A stretch of DNA of 64,000 bases from DATFVA01 sp963815785. Its GTDB lineage: Bacteria > Bacteroidota > Ignavibacteria > Ignavibacteriales > Ignavibacteriaceae. The first letter of the stretch is position 1, and every line of letters starts with the position of its first letter. The position numbers and the translations under genes are program-made. Where the stretch lies: NCBI GenBank assembly GCA_963815785.1, contig CAWFHZ010000010.1:1-64000 (forward strand), in the 5' to 3' direction. Below the pieces are notes generated by a model. It was not told where the DNA came from and did no database searches. It worked only from the letters and a program-made list of their open reading frames with translations. This document shows positions 49,523 through 58,471 of this stretch, piece after piece.

Positions 49523-50375
49523 CAAGATTAAAACAGATATAGAAAATCAAACCGGGATTTTAATATTAAAATCAGAAAACTTATCCGGCGGCTGTATCAG
49601 CAATGCATTTAAAGTTACATCAAATAACGGAGAAATATTCTTTGTAAAAATTAATGAACATACTCCACCGGATATGTTCAAAAAAGAAGCACACGGATTA
49701 AATGAGCTGCAAAAAGCAGGGGCAATAAGAGTACCGCAAGTAACAATATCCACAGAATATTATATTGTTGAAGAATTTATTGAAGAAGGCACAAAATCCG
49801 GGAATTTTTTTGAAGATTTTGGAAGAAATTTTGCTCAGCTGCATAAATATAATGGATCATCTTTCGGGTTTTATGAAGATAATTACATCGGATCTACTCC
49901 GCAAAAAAATTTGAATGAAAATAATAATGGATGGGTGGAATTCTATTTTACAAAAAGACTTTTATTCCAATTGACGCTCTGTGAAAGCAATAACCTGGCA
50001 ACTGAAGAATTAAGAAAGAGTTTTGCTAAACTTGAAAACAAAATAAGTGATATTCTTGCAGGCTCTGAGGAAGAACCATCATTGCTTCATGGCGATTTGT
50101 GGAGCGGAAATTATATGGTTGATAAAAATGGAAATGCCTGCCTGATCGATCCGGCTGTATATTACGGACACAGGGAAGCTGATCTTGCTATGACAAAATT
50201 ATTCGGAGGCTACCCGAAAGAGTTTTACGCTACCTACAATGAATCTTACCCTTTAAAAGACGGTTGGGAATACAGGGAAAATATTTACAAACTTTATCAT
50301 GTATTGAATCATCTTAATCTCTTTGGCAGAAGTTATTATTCACAAGCACTTTCCCTGATTAAATTTTATTTATAA
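49509..50375 (+). CDS. Fructosamine kinase-like protein
   Basis: 288 residues of the fructosamine/ketosamine-3-kinase family: LSGGCISNAFKVTSNNGEI with Lys in FFVKINEH, GAIRVPQV, and the catalytic loop LLHGDLWSGNYM followed by CLIDPAVYYGHREADLAMTK. The HGDLWSGN and DPAVYYGHREAD patterns are diagnostic. It phosphorylates sugar adducts on proteins, leading to deglycation. It overlaps the phosphatase gene by 14 bases and ends near a strong terminator. Confidence 0.92.
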   Translation: MSLSDKIKTDIENQTGILILKSENLSGGCISNAFKVTSNNGEIFFVKINEHTPPDMFKKEAHGLNELQKAGAIRVPQVTISTEYYIVEEFIEEGTKSGNFFEDFGRNFAQLHKYNGSSFGFYEDNYIGSTPQKNLNENNNGWVEFYFTKRLLFQLTLCESNNLATEELRKSFAKLENKISDILAGSEEEPSLLHGDLWSGNYMVDKNGNACLIDPAVYYGHREADLAMTKLFGGYPKEFYATYNESYPLKDGWEYRENIYKLYHVLNHLNLFGRSYYSQALSLIKFYL

Positions 50376-50395
50376 ATCCAATTATCTGCAAAAAA

Positions 50396-50419
50396 AACCT
50401 GCCCGTTTAAAGGCAGGTT
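50396..50419 (+). terminator. Terminator between the fructosamine kinase and FKBP genes
   Basis: 8-bp stem AACCTGCC / GGCAGGTT with an eight-base loop, in the middle of two converging genes, preceded by a run of A (so it also works on the reverse strand). Confidence 0.85.
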
Positions 50420-50448
50420 AAATAATCATCTGTTCCGAAAAACTATCC

Positions 50449-51297
50449 TTATTGTTTTTCAACCTTTACAAGTTCAATATCAAAAATTAATGTTGAATTC
50501 GGAGGAATAACTCGATTAGGTCTGTTTCCATACCCAAGTGCAGGAGGTATAACCAATCTTGCTTTGGCCCCTTCTTTTAATAAAGCAATTCCTTCATCCC
50601 AGCCAGGCATAACCATATGGGTGCCAAGTTTAAAAGTAATGGGTTCATCTGTTTCCACTGAACTATAAAACTTTGTACTGTCCTTAGCAAGGTAGCCGGA
50701 ATAATTAACTGTAACTATATCGCCGGAATCAGGCTGAGCACCGGTTCCTTCCTTTACTATGACGTATTTCAATCCGTCTTTGGTTGTTTTATATTTCGTA
50801 GAATCAACATCCCATAAATTAGCTACTACCGGTTCTTTTGCATCTACAAGAGTTATAACTGCTTTAAGATTAGAATTTGGGGGAATAGGTCCTATTCCCT
50901 TTTCACCATATGCAAGATTAGCAGGAATAACAATTGTTCTGGTGCCGCCAACTTTCATTCCCGCAATGCCTTCAGCTGAACCTTTAATGAATGATTCTTC
51001 TTTTAATAAAAATTTATAAGGTTTTCCGGAAGCCTGTGTTGAACCTATTGATTGTTTAGCTTTGGTGGAATCTTTTGACCAGTCTTTGAATGGATTTTCT
51101 GTTGAATCTTTAATTATCCAAGCGTTAAATCTTATTGAAACCAAATCTCCGATTTTTGCTTCACGTCCGGTTCCTACAGTATCTTCAACATATTTTAAAC
51201 CACTTTTCTTTTTAATAATATCTGGATTTTTTGAACATCCGTAGAAATAAATAAATGTTAGAGCCAGAAATACAATTGCAAGTGTTTTCTTCATCAT
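50449..51297 (-). CDS. Lipoprotein peptidyl-prolyl isomerase with two FKBP domains
   Basis: 282 residues. Lipobox FYGC with Cys at about residue 21 after a hydrophobic signal. First FKBP domain at about residues 33-150 (GLKYVEDTVGTGREAKIGDL ... GMKVGGTRTIVIPANLAYGE), second at about 168-282 (GLKYVIVKEGTGAQPDSGDI ... LKEGAKARLVIPPALGYGNR ... PPNSTLIFDIELVKV). Both keep the VIPxxLAYG-type loop; the first has a long insert near DWSKDSTKAK. It speeds cis-trans proline isomerisation in the periplasm and probably acts as a folding helper for exported proteins, of which this window encodes many. Confidence 0.92.
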   Translation of the reverse strand: MMKKTLAIVFLALTFIYFYGCSKNPDIIKKKSGLKYVEDTVGTGREAKIGDLVSIRFNAWIIKDSTENPFKDWSKDSTKAKQSIGSTQASGKPYKFLLKEESFIKGSAEGIAGMKVGGTRTIVIPANLAYGEKGIGPIPPNSNLKAVITLVDAKEPVVANLWDVDSTKYKTTKDGLKYVIVKEGTGAQPDSGDIVTVNYSGYLAKDSTKFYSSVETDEPITFKLGTHMVMPGWDEGIALLKEGAKARLVIPPALGYGNRPNRVIPPNSTLIFDIELVKVEKQ

Positions 51298-51366
51298 AAT
51301 TCCTTTATTTTGATTGTTAAATATATTTATTTGTATAACTAATTCATAAACCCGAAAAAATACCTA

Positions 51367-52029
51367 ATGGTGAAAAGCATATTGATTCTAATTTCAACTG
51401 GATCACTTTTATTCTTAAATTCGATTTCAGAATTTTCATTTAAAGAAAATCTTAATAGCACAATTATGACTGATAGTTTAGACCAGGAGATTATTATTGA
51501 TTCAGATTATTCTGCCGAAACAGCTTTAAGTGGAATTTCAATACCGGATGAAATAAAAAGAAATCTCAGGCTGGTAAATGTAAATTACTACTCATTTGAT
51601 AATAAATTACACAGTGGACAATTGGTAATTAATAAAAACCTAATTAGTGATATAAAAAAAATTTTCAGTACTATTACTGAGAAAAAATTCCCGGTTGCAA
51701 AAGTGATTCCAATTGTTAAATATAACTGGAACGACGAAGAATCAATGGAGGATAATAATACATCCGCTTTTAATTACAGGTTTATTGCCGGCACAAAAAA
51801 ATTATCCAATCATTCATTCGGAACAGCGATTGATATTAATCCACTATTTAATCCATATATCAGGAAGGATTTGATTCAGCCATCAGGTGCAGTTTATAAA
51901 CCCGATCGAAAGGGAACTATAACCACAAATTCATTTTTGGTTAAAGAATTTAAAACTTTAGGCTGGGTTTGGGGCGGTGACTGGAAAGACCGAAAAGATT
52001 ACCAGCATTTTGAAAAAGTTATAAAGTAA
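51367..52029 (+). CDS. M15 family peptidase (D-alanyl-D-alanine carboxypeptidase-like)
   Basis: 220 residues with a signal or anchor N-terminus (SILILISTGSLLFLNSISEF). The catalytic part has LSNHSFGTAIDINPLFNPYI, with H and D as zinc ligands, and GWVWGGDWKDRKDYQHFE, with E or D and H as the catalytic and third metal residue. This SxHxxGxAxD ... W...D..HFE layout is typical of M15C-type peptidases. It acts on cell-wall peptides or small peptides. It converges end to end with the next gene (stops at 52029 and 52030). Confidence 0.9.
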   Translation: MVKSILILISTGSLLFLNSISEFSFKENLNSTIMTDSLDQEIIIDSDYSAETALSGISIPDEIKRNLRLVNVNYYSFDNKLHSGQLVINKNLISDIKKIFSTITEKKFPVAKVIPIVKYNWNDEESMEDNNTSAFNYRFIAGTKKLSNHSFGTAIDINPLFNPYIRKDLIQPSGAVYKPDRKGTITTNSFLVKEFKTLGWVWGGDWKDRKDYQHFEKVIK

Positions 52030-53172
52030 TTAGTTCTTAATCCCAAAGAAAAATAACAGCGGACGCCAGACTCTTCTTGCCCAGGATGCTTCGTTGTGTA
52101 AGCCTGATTTATCTTCGTACCACAAAATATCCTTCCCGATTTTATAACCCTTATCTTTCAAGACAGATATCATTTCCAGGGTACCTGGAACTAATAGAGA
52201 ATCCAGGGAATTAGTTCCCGAATCAAAATAAAATTTTAAATTTTTATGAATACCATTGTAATCTCTTACATTATCTACATAATCGATATTGAAAATCTTT
52301 AATGCCGGCGATACACACATTGCCATCGAAAAAATATCCGGATAATTCCAGGCAAGCATAAATGAAATTAATCCTCCGAGAGATGAGCCCCCAATTGCAT
52401 TATTTTCGGGACTTTTCATTGTCCTGTAAGTTGAGTCGATAAATGGTTTAACTTTATTTACAACAAATTTCATATAAGCATATCCTGTATCGTTCTCAGC
52501 ATATTCAGACGAACGCCATTCTGTGTTATTAAGACCAACAATAATCAACGGGTTAATAAGCCCGGTTCTAATAAGGCTATCTGCTGTTTCATCAATTTGC
52601 CAATCAACTCCAAAACTTGATGTTGCAGGGTCGAAAAGATTCTGACCATCCTGCATATAAAGAACAGGATAATGTACGGTTGTATCAGTTTCATATCCGG
52701 GTGGAAGCCAGACCTGAATATCTCTTGGCAAAATCCCCTGCCCTTTTAAATTCGCATATGTGTCAACTCTTCCCGTAATTTGCCCTTTTAATTTTGTCTT
52801 AACCTGATTTTTCCAAAGATTAATATTTATCTCTACTACTGTATCATTTTTTACAGTTAGTCTACTATTGGGAGGAACTTCACCTTTTTCATTCAATGCT
52901 TCAGTATTCCAGGATCCTAAAGTAAATTTGTATTCAATTTTTAAATCCTTAGGAAAATTGAATTTTTTTTCCCAGAGATTAGGAAAAATATGTTCTAAAG
53001 GGGTTTTATCGGGCTGCCAGTTTCCTAATTCCGCTAAGTTTCCTGAAATATAAATTATTGAACTATCCGGCACATTACTTGCGAGTATTCTAAAAGTTAT
53101 AACTTTAGAATTCTGTGCGAAAATCGTTAACGGAAGTAGAAAGATTAAATATAATTTCTTCAAAACAATCAA
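52030..53172 (-). CDS. Secreted esterase-family hydrolase with N-terminal starch-binding-like domain
   Basis: 380 residues. Signal peptide (LKKLYLIFLLPLTIFAQ). Residues 25-125 form a CBM20-like domain (GNLAELGNWQPDKTP; TLGSWNTEALNEKGE), as found ahead of many Fes/esterase-D-like enzymes. The alpha/beta-hydrolase domain follows with YPVLYMQDGQNLFDPATSS, IIVGLNNTEWRSSEYAE, the nucleophile loop AIGGSSLGGLISF (Ser in GGSSLGG) and a C-terminal His region (GLHNEASWARR). It resembles trilactone-siderophore or feruloyl esterases. Secreted hydrolase of esters or glycoconjugates; the exact substrate is unknown. Confidence 0.87.
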   Translation of the reverse strand: MIVLKKLYLIFLLPLTIFAQNSKVITFRILASNVPDSSIIYISGNLAELGNWQPDKTPLEHIFPNLWEKKFNFPKDLKIEYKFTLGSWNTEALNEKGEVPPNSRLTVKNDTVVEININLWKNQVKTKLKGQITGRVDTYANLKGQGILPRDIQVWLPPGYETDTTVHYPVLYMQDGQNLFDPATSSFGVDWQIDETADSLIRTGLINPLIIVGLNNTEWRSSEYAENDTGYAYMKFVVNKVKPFIDSTYRTMKSPENNAIGGSSLGGLISFMLAWNYPDIFSMAMCVSPALKIFNIDYVDNVRDYNGIHKNLKFYFDSGTNSLDSLLVPGTLEMISVLKDKGYKIGKDILWYEDKSGLHNEASWARRVWRPLLFFFGIKN

Positions 53173-53313
53173 TTCAATTTATTTCAACAAAGATAAAACA
53201 AATTATATTATTCCTTAATAATGAGTGAAAAATTATGTGTCTTAAATCTTAGTTGATTTAACTTATATTAGCAATATTCTTTACAGATATTTTAAGAAGA
53301 TTTGTTGGATAAA

Positions 53314-54786
53314 ATGAGAAGCTTTTTACAAAATTATTTGTTTATTACTCTGCTTGCAGTTTTTTTATTAGTCCCCGGCAATCTGTTTTCGCAGAATAAA
53401 AATAAGATTAACCGAATAAACTATAACCCTGTAAACATAGGTGATGTTACAGTAAAAAAGTGGAAAGATGATAAAACCGCAGCGTTCAGTTTTACTTTTG
53501 ACGATTGTATGCAATCGCAGTATGATTATGTGTTTCCAATGTTTGAGCAATATGGCTTCAAAGGAACTTTCTATGTAATCACTGGTCCGCTGGATGATCC
53601 CTGGGGACCTTACTGGAGGTATGGTACCTGGCCTGAATTCATAGAGATGTCAGATGCAGGGAATGAAATCGGATCTCACACTGTTACACACCCTCACCTG
53701 CAAAGCCTTCCAATCGGAGACACATTAACCTCCGGCACATTGTTATATGAATTATACCAATCAAAGAAGAGTGTTGAGCATAGAATCCCCGGTAAAAAAT
53801 GTATTGATTTAGCTTACCCCTACTCGGAATATGATAATGATGTGTTGTTTTATACAGCTCAGTTTTATGAAATCGCCCGTGCAATTTCTGTTGATCCGGT
53901 TAATTCCTCATTATCAGGACAGGATTGGTATAAAGTGGGTTCCCGTGTTATTGAATTTGACATGCCGCGAAATACTCCGGCAGATGACCTTGATGAACTT
54001 CAGGATTTCTATGATTACGTTGATAATACTATAACACAGGAAAAATGGGGATTACTTCAGGCTCACGACGTAATTCCTTTCGACTCCATAGCTTCTGCTA
54101 TAGGTCAGGGGTCCTATCAACCAATCTCAGTTCAATGGTTTGATTCTGCCTGTCAGTTCGTTTCAAATGCGGAACAAAATGGTGATCTTTGGGTTGCGCC
54201 TGTCGGAGAGATTACAAGGTATATGAAAGAACGAGACAGCTATTACTATAACATTGTTTCTGTTGCCGATTCGGAAATCGTAATTAATTTAAGCGATACT
54301 CTTATTAATTCAATCTATAATTTCCCACTTACTGCTGATATTATTGTTCCTGATGATTGGACAGATGTTTCTGTTTTCCAGGGATCTTTTTATGATTACA
54401 CATCTGCTTATTTTTCAGGTAACAGCAATGTTGTCCAGACTTCTGTAGTCCCGGATGCAGGACCGATAAAACTTTACCGGGGATTAGTAACCGGAGTTAA
54501 TGAAAATGCCACAAATAGTCCGGATGAATTCAAATTATATCAAAACTACCCTAATCCTTTTAATCCTACTACTACAATTAGATTTACCTTGGCTAATGCC
54601 GGATTTACAACAATAAAGATTTTTAATTCTCTTGGTGAAGAAGTAAGCTCACTCATAAATGAATATCTGAATAAAGGGAGTCACGATTTAACATTTAACG
54701 CAAGCAATTTACCAAGCGGGATATATTTCTATAATATAAGATCAGGAAGTTTTTCAAAAACGATGAAAATGGTTCTTCTACGATAA
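53314..54786 (+). CDS. Secreted polysaccharide deacetylase with T9SS sorting domain
   Basis: About 490 residues; ATG at 53314 is taken as the start (in-frame TTG codons at 53302 and 53305 also exist). Signal peptide (YLFITLLAVFLLVPGNLFSQ). NodB-homology domain: AAFSFTFDDCMQSQYDY with the metal/catalytic Asp pair, TFYVITGPLDDPWGPYW, and SHTVTHPHLQSLP with the His ligands, then LAYPYSEYDNDVL and LQAHDVIPFDSI. A beta-rich region follows, then a T9SS type A tail (LYQNYPNPFNPTTTIRFTLA ... GIYFYNIRSGSFSKTMK). It removes acetyl groups from extracellular N-acetyl polysaccharides. It is exported by the same route as the propeller proteins. Confidence 0.92.
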   Translation: MRSFLQNYLFITLLAVFLLVPGNLFSQNKNKINRINYNPVNIGDVTVKKWKDDKTAAFSFTFDDCMQSQYDYVFPMFEQYGFKGTFYVITGPLDDPWGPYWRYGTWPEFIEMSDAGNEIGSHTVTHPHLQSLPIGDTLTSGTLLYELYQSKKSVEHRIPGKKCIDLAYPYSEYDNDVLFYTAQFYEIARAISVDPVNSSLSGQDWYKVGSRVIEFDMPRNTPADDLDELQDFYDYVDNTITQEKWGLLQAHDVIPFDSIASAIGQGSYQPISVQWFDSACQFVSNAEQNGDLWVAPVGEITRYMKERDSYYYNIVSVADSEIVINLSDTLINSIYNFPLTADIIVPDDWTDVSVFQGSFYDYTSAYFSGNSNVVQTSVVPDAGPIKLYRGLVTGVNENATNSPDEFKLYQNYPNPFNPTTTIRFTLANAGFTTIKIFNSLGEEVSSLINEYLNKGSHDLTFNASNLPSGIYFYNIRSGSFSKTMKMVLLR

Positions 54787-54788
54787 AA

Positions 54789-54814
54789 TAACCTCCGCGG
54801 CTAAGCGGAGGTTA
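54789..54814 (+). terminator. Terminator after the deacetylase gene
   Basis: 10-bp stem TAACCTCCGC / GCGGAGGTTA with a six-base loop, right after the stop. Confidence 0.88.
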
Positions 54815-54915
54815 TAATGAGATGAACCTCTCATTTTTCAAATAAGAAGACTGTCCTACCCCTCGGGTCATAATCTCCTTATAACTTAAACTTAAAAGTT
54901 TTTTATACTTTGCAC

Positions 54916-54933
54916 ATCCGTATAATTACGGAT
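54916..54933. promoter_or_regulatory. Palindrome copy 1, candidate regulator site
   Basis: Arms ATCCGTA / TACGGAT around TAAT, then TTTT, so it might also act as a terminator. The same TCCGTA-N4-TACGGA core recurs at 55121. Confidence 0.5.
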
Positions 54934-54953
54934 TTTTAAAATTAAATAAAAAA

Positions 54954-54975
54954 GCCCCTACCTTGGTGTAGGGGC
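54954..54975 (-). terminator. Hairpin with reverse-strand T tract
   Basis: 8-bp stem GCCCCTAC / GTAGGGGC with a six-base loop. A run of A ahead of it makes a T tract on the reverse strand. No reverse-strand gene is apparent in the gap 54787-55152, so its use is unclear. Confidence 0.5.
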
Positions 54976-55120
54976 GGAGAGAGTGTGTGTTGAAGCTATA
55001 TTAAATATATAAGAAGAATATCTTACCCCAAAGATCAATTACTTCCTACAATTAAAAATTAACTCATCAATTAAAAGAATACATCAGTACAATTACTGAA
55101 TTTATAAGAAATAATTTATC

Positions 55121-55136
55121 TCCGTATTTGTACGGA
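55121..55136. promoter_or_regulatory. Palindrome copy 2, candidate regulator site
   Basis: TCCGTA / TACGGA around TTTG, about 17-40 bases ahead of the first gene of the two-component locus; matches copy 1 in both arms. The equal cores suggest a protein-binding site. Confidence 0.5.
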
Positions 55137-55152
55137 TTTATTGATTAATTTT

Positions 55153-55450
55153 ATGCCTTATATTTCCCCTAAAAAAATTGATTTCGTATAAAAATTTCCA
55201 TATCGCAATAAAATCTATTATTGAAGAGAATTACTTCAATATTGAGGAGTATCAGGATAAATACTATTTTACGAAGAAAGTACAGGAATTTTTCCCACGG
55301 ATACCTGATGAACTTATATTTAATGCACTTAATTCTTTCAATGATAATTCATCTCCTGGGTCAGTTAAAACCTCGATACAATATCTTACTCATCTGCTTT
55401 ACGCCGGAGCATTGAAATTTTATGAAGGAAGAATTACATCAATATCTTAA
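55153..55450 (+). CDS. Small hypothetical protein at the head of the two-component locus
   Basis: Open from a TTG at 55178 (90 residues), but an ATG at 55153 with MPYISPKK joins it if the seven-A run is one base shorter, giving about 98 residues. It is acidic and helical (FHIAIKSIIEENYFNIEEYQ, YLTHLLYAGALKFYEGRI). No family is recognised. It overlaps the kinase start by 29 bases, so it is probably translated and coupled. Its place directly before the kinase suggests a sensor or accessory role (inference). Confidence 0.5.
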
Positions 55451-56570
55451 GTACTTCCTATCACCTAATAATCCAATATTATTTTCGCTGTTATTTGTAA
55501 TTCTGGTTGCTGTGCTTGTTTATTTTGTAAGTAAGTACATTATACTACCTCTTAATAAAAAGCATCGAGATGAAAAGAATGAAATTGAATTAAAGAACAG
55601 CAGATTGATGGCACTTTTTGCTGAACTTGATCCCGATCCAATAATTCGAATTGACAAAACTGGCAGTATTCTGTTAAGTAACCATGGCATCTAAAAATAT
55701 GTTCGATTTAAGCTGCAGAGGGAAATAAGGTTAGTAGTTATTCTCCCATTTCTGACTTTAAATGACATTCGAAAAGGGATAGACTCTGACAATAAATTTT
55801 CTAATACAATTAAGCTTAATGATAATCATTTTACAGTATTATTCGTCGGGAACTCTAATCTTCAGATTGCCCAGGTTTATTTCCGCGATATCACTAAAAG
55901 AAAAAATCTTGAAGACCGTTTAAAAAGACTTAGTAATTATTTACAGGAACAAATCGAGGAAGAAAGAAACCGTATAGCTTCAGAACTTCACGACAGTATT
56001 GGTCAGGGACTTCTACTGATAAAATTGAGAATCCAGAGTATCGAACAAAAGATTACCTCAGGTATAAATAACGATGAAATAAGTAAGCTTGATAATATTC
56101 TGGAGAATACTATTGAAGAACTAAAAACAATTATTTATAACCTGAGACCAAAAATTCTTGATGAGCTAGGACTTGGTCCGGCACTAACTTCACTTGTTCA
56201 TCTTGTTTCTGAACAAAGCGGAATTCATGGATCATTAAATGTTCATAATTTAAATGGAAGACTGGATAAAAGACTGGAGCTGTTTACATTCAGACTTGCA
56301 CAGGAAACACTTAATAATATAATTAAACACTCTTCTGCTACCGAATTTAACCTTATAATTCAGGATAAGGGTCAAAACCTGAGATTTGTAATTTCTGATA
56401 ATGGTCAGGGATTTGAGCTTAATACGGTATTTCATGAAAAGGAATTTGGAGGATATGGTCTGCTTAATATGAGAGAAAGGGTTGAAAGTTTCGGCGGAGA
56501 ATTCAAAATTGATTCAACTCCCCACGAGGGAACGGTGGTAATGGCAAACATTCCAATACCGGGAGAATAA
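55422..56570 (+). CDS. NarL-type sensor histidine kinase, several frame breaks
   Basis: About 382 residues if bridged. One membrane span at about residues 20-40 (LFSLLFVILVAVLVYFVSKY). Then a PAS-like domain (FAELDPDPIIRIDKTGSILL) broken at about 55685, 55722 and 55750, then open again from about 55760 (LNDIRKGIDSDNKF). HisKA_3 has EEERNRIASELHDSIGQGLL with the phospho-His in ELHD. The HATPase has LAQETLNNIIKHSSATEFNL, SDNGQGFEL and GGYGLLNMRERVES. Kinases of this class pair with LuxR/NarL regulators, and such a gene follows at once (stop and start overlap at 56570-56571). The breaks fall in about 70 bases, so either local sequence errors or genuine inactivation is possible. Confidence 0.85.
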
Positions 56571-57260
56571 ATGGATAAAAAAATAGTAAATATAGTTATT
56601 GCAGATGATCATACACTTTTCCGAAGCGGAATAATAAGCCTTATTGAATCGGAAGATAATATAATCATTGCAGGAGAAGCTGATAATGGAAGTCAGCTTT
56701 TAGACAAATATTTTGAATTGAAGCCTGATCTTATACTGCTCGACATTTCCATGCCGGTAATGACCGGACTTGAAGCAGCTAAGCTAATTCGAAAGCAGGA
56801 TCAAAAGGTTAAAATTTTATTCCTGTCTATGCACGAAGGTGAAGACTATATTTATCATTGCATAAAATCAGGGGGTGACGGATTAATTAATAAAAATATT
56901 TTAAAAAGCGAACTGATTAAGGCAATCAACACTTTAATGAACGAGAACAGATACTTCGGAAAAAATTTTACTGATACACAGATAGAAGAAATAGTAAAAA
57001 GATACGACAGTTTCATTGAGGTTCCTAAATTTATCCAGCCTACCAGGTTAACCGAAAAGGAAAAGGAAGTCTTACTATTGATTAGCGAGGGTTTGACGAG
57101 CAGTGAAATTGCCGATAGATTAAACATAGGTAAAAGAACAGTGGACACTCACAGAATAAACATTATGCAGAAACTGAACCTTAATTCACTGCCTGAACTT
57201 ATAAAATATTCAATTGATTATTCTACTGCCCTGGGTGTAAGATTCAGGAATACCGAGTGA
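56571..57260 (+). CDS. NarL/LuxR-family response regulator
   Basis: 229 residues. Receiver domain with the acidic pair ADD at 11-13, the phospho-acceptor Asp in DLILLDISMPVMTG, the Ser/Thr in LFLSMHEG and Lys in GLINKNILKSELIKA. Linker, then the LuxR helix-turn-helix (RLTEKEKEVLLLISEGLTSS, EIADRLNIGKRTVDTHR). Phosphorylated by the kinase just upstream, it would bind DNA; the matching palindromes at 54916 and 55121 are candidate sites. The next gene starts 63 bases later on the same strand. Confidence 0.95.
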   Translation: MDKKIVNIVIADDHTLFRSGIISLIESEDNIIIAGEADNGSQLLDKYFELKPDLILLDISMPVMTGLEAAKLIRKQDQKVKILFLSMHEGEDYIYHCIKSGGDGLINKNILKSELIKAINTLMNENRYFGKNFTDTQIEEIVKRYDSFIEVPKFIQPTRLTEKEKEVLLLISEGLTSSEIADRLNIGKRTVDTHRINIMQKLNLNSLPELIKYSIDYSTALGVRFRNTE

Positions 57261-57323
57261 GATTTTTCTAATAACTTGAAATTAACTTATTTTAACAGAT
57301 ATTCTTTTTAACAAGGGAAATTT

Positions 57324-57707
57324 ATGGCAGACAACCAGTATCTTGGAGAAATTATTTCCAATCAAACAGCGGAAAAGGAATTCGGATCAGTAACAAATTC
57401 TGTTTCAATATTATCTGAATTGCTTCAATCTTTATCTGAAAATACAAAAGACTTAATGATGTTTAATATTCTCAATAACCAACTTTATATTCTCGGAGAT
57501 AACAGAAAGATTTTATATCCTTCTAATGCACAAATTTCGACCGATTCTGTCTTTAAAGTCTATTCAAAAACAAAGGTTATGGAATTACTAATACAGGGAC
57601 AGAATAAATATGCTACTATAGAAAACAGAAACGAGACCATTACTGTAACTAATGGGAATTTTACACTTGAGTATGGATCATTGTGTCCGCCCTGGTGCAG
57701 CGATTAA
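57324..57707 (+). CDS. Hypothetical protein ending in a CPPWCSD tail
   Basis: 127 residues, with a ribosome site (AAGGG) ahead of the ATG. The N-terminal half is helical (VSILSELLQSLSENTKDLMM). The second half is beta-rich (YILGDNRKILYPSNAQ, VYSKTKVMELLIQGQN, NGNFTLEYGS), and it ends in LCPPWCSD. The two Cys with Pro-Pro and Trp between them make a small redox- or metal-like tail; no family is recognised. It is cytoplasmic (no signal peptide). Its stop lies three bases before the next gene, a membrane protein. Likely roles are a regulated effector or a small modified peptide carrier; this is inference. Confidence 0.65.
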   Translation: MADNQYLGEIISNQTAEKEFGSVTNSVSILSELLQSLSENTKDLMMFNILNNQLYILGDNRKILYPSNAQISTDSVFKVYSKTKVMELLIQGQNKYATIENRNETITVTNGNFTLEYGSLCPPWCSD

Positions 57708-57709
57708 TA

Positions 57710-58273
57710 ATGATAATTCCCAGAATTATATTTTACTTTAATATCCTCGCCTGGTTACTTCCGCCCTTTAGACAAAAGGGTCATAAGTATTTTTTATATT
57801 TTTTAATTCTTGCACTGAGTGACCCGGTTAGAGCTCTGCTTAATTTAATTCATCCTTTTGATGCCACATCTTACTACCTTGTTATCAGTACGTTAACTTT
57901 AATTGCTATCCTTAGAAAAAAGTTTTATTTCATATTATTATTGCTTGTGGCACTTATAATAATATTTTTTAACAATTATGAAATAGGTGTATTTTCATTC
58001 CTGGTGCATTTTGTAATTATTCTATTATTCCTGAAGGATTTGATAATTCTAATATCTGGTGAAAATGTTATAAACATCTTTAACCTGGTATTAGTTTTGT
58101 ATGAAGCCTCTGTACTTTTCAAATTCGCAGCAACATATTTTTCAATAGGTGGATATTTATTCTTCTATATTACCACAGCTTTTGAAATCTTCATTGCCAT
58201 TTTCTTTACAATATACAATGAGAAAAATAGTCCTGTTATAAAACTTCAAATGGAACCTAAAGAGTATTCTTAG
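57710..58273 (+). CDS. Hypothetical multi-span membrane protein
   Basis: About 187 residues from the ATG at 57710, three bases after the previous stop (an earlier in-frame start at 57683 overlaps it and is less likely). Six hydrophobic segments are visible (FYFNILAWLLPPF, YFLYFLILALSDPVRALL, YYLVISTLTLIAILRK, FFNNYEIGVFSFLVHFVIIL, ISGENVINIFNLVLVLYEAS, FFYITTAFEIFIAIFFTIYN). No family is recognised. Part of the unit with the small Cys-tail protein, probably its membrane partner. Confidence 0.65.
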   Translation: MIIPRIIFYFNILAWLLPPFRQKGHKYFLYFLILALSDPVRALLNLIHPFDATSYYLVISTLTLIAILRKKFYFILLLLVALIIIFFNNYEIGVFSFLVHFVIILLFLKDLIILISGENVINIFNLVLVLYEASVLFKFAATYFSIGGYLFFYITTAFEIFIAIFFTIYNEKNSPVIKLQMEPKEYS

Positions 58274-58471
58274 CAATATTCTTGTAATTTCCAGACCATT
58301 GTTAACATTTAAAAAATTAGTCCAATTAAGATTTTTATGAAAATTAAATTTTCATAATTGAAGAATAAATTTTATTTGATCCATATATATTAATTTATTT
58401 TTCAATTCACTACTTTTTTTGATATCATTACTTAATTTAGTCCATACCGTTTTAAAATTGAAGGAAACCCT

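Noticed and set aside
54787..55152. Possible small RNA or riboswitch in the gap with several hairpins
   Set aside because: The hairpins are simple terminators or palindromes and do not match any riboswitch I know; no aptamer-like core.
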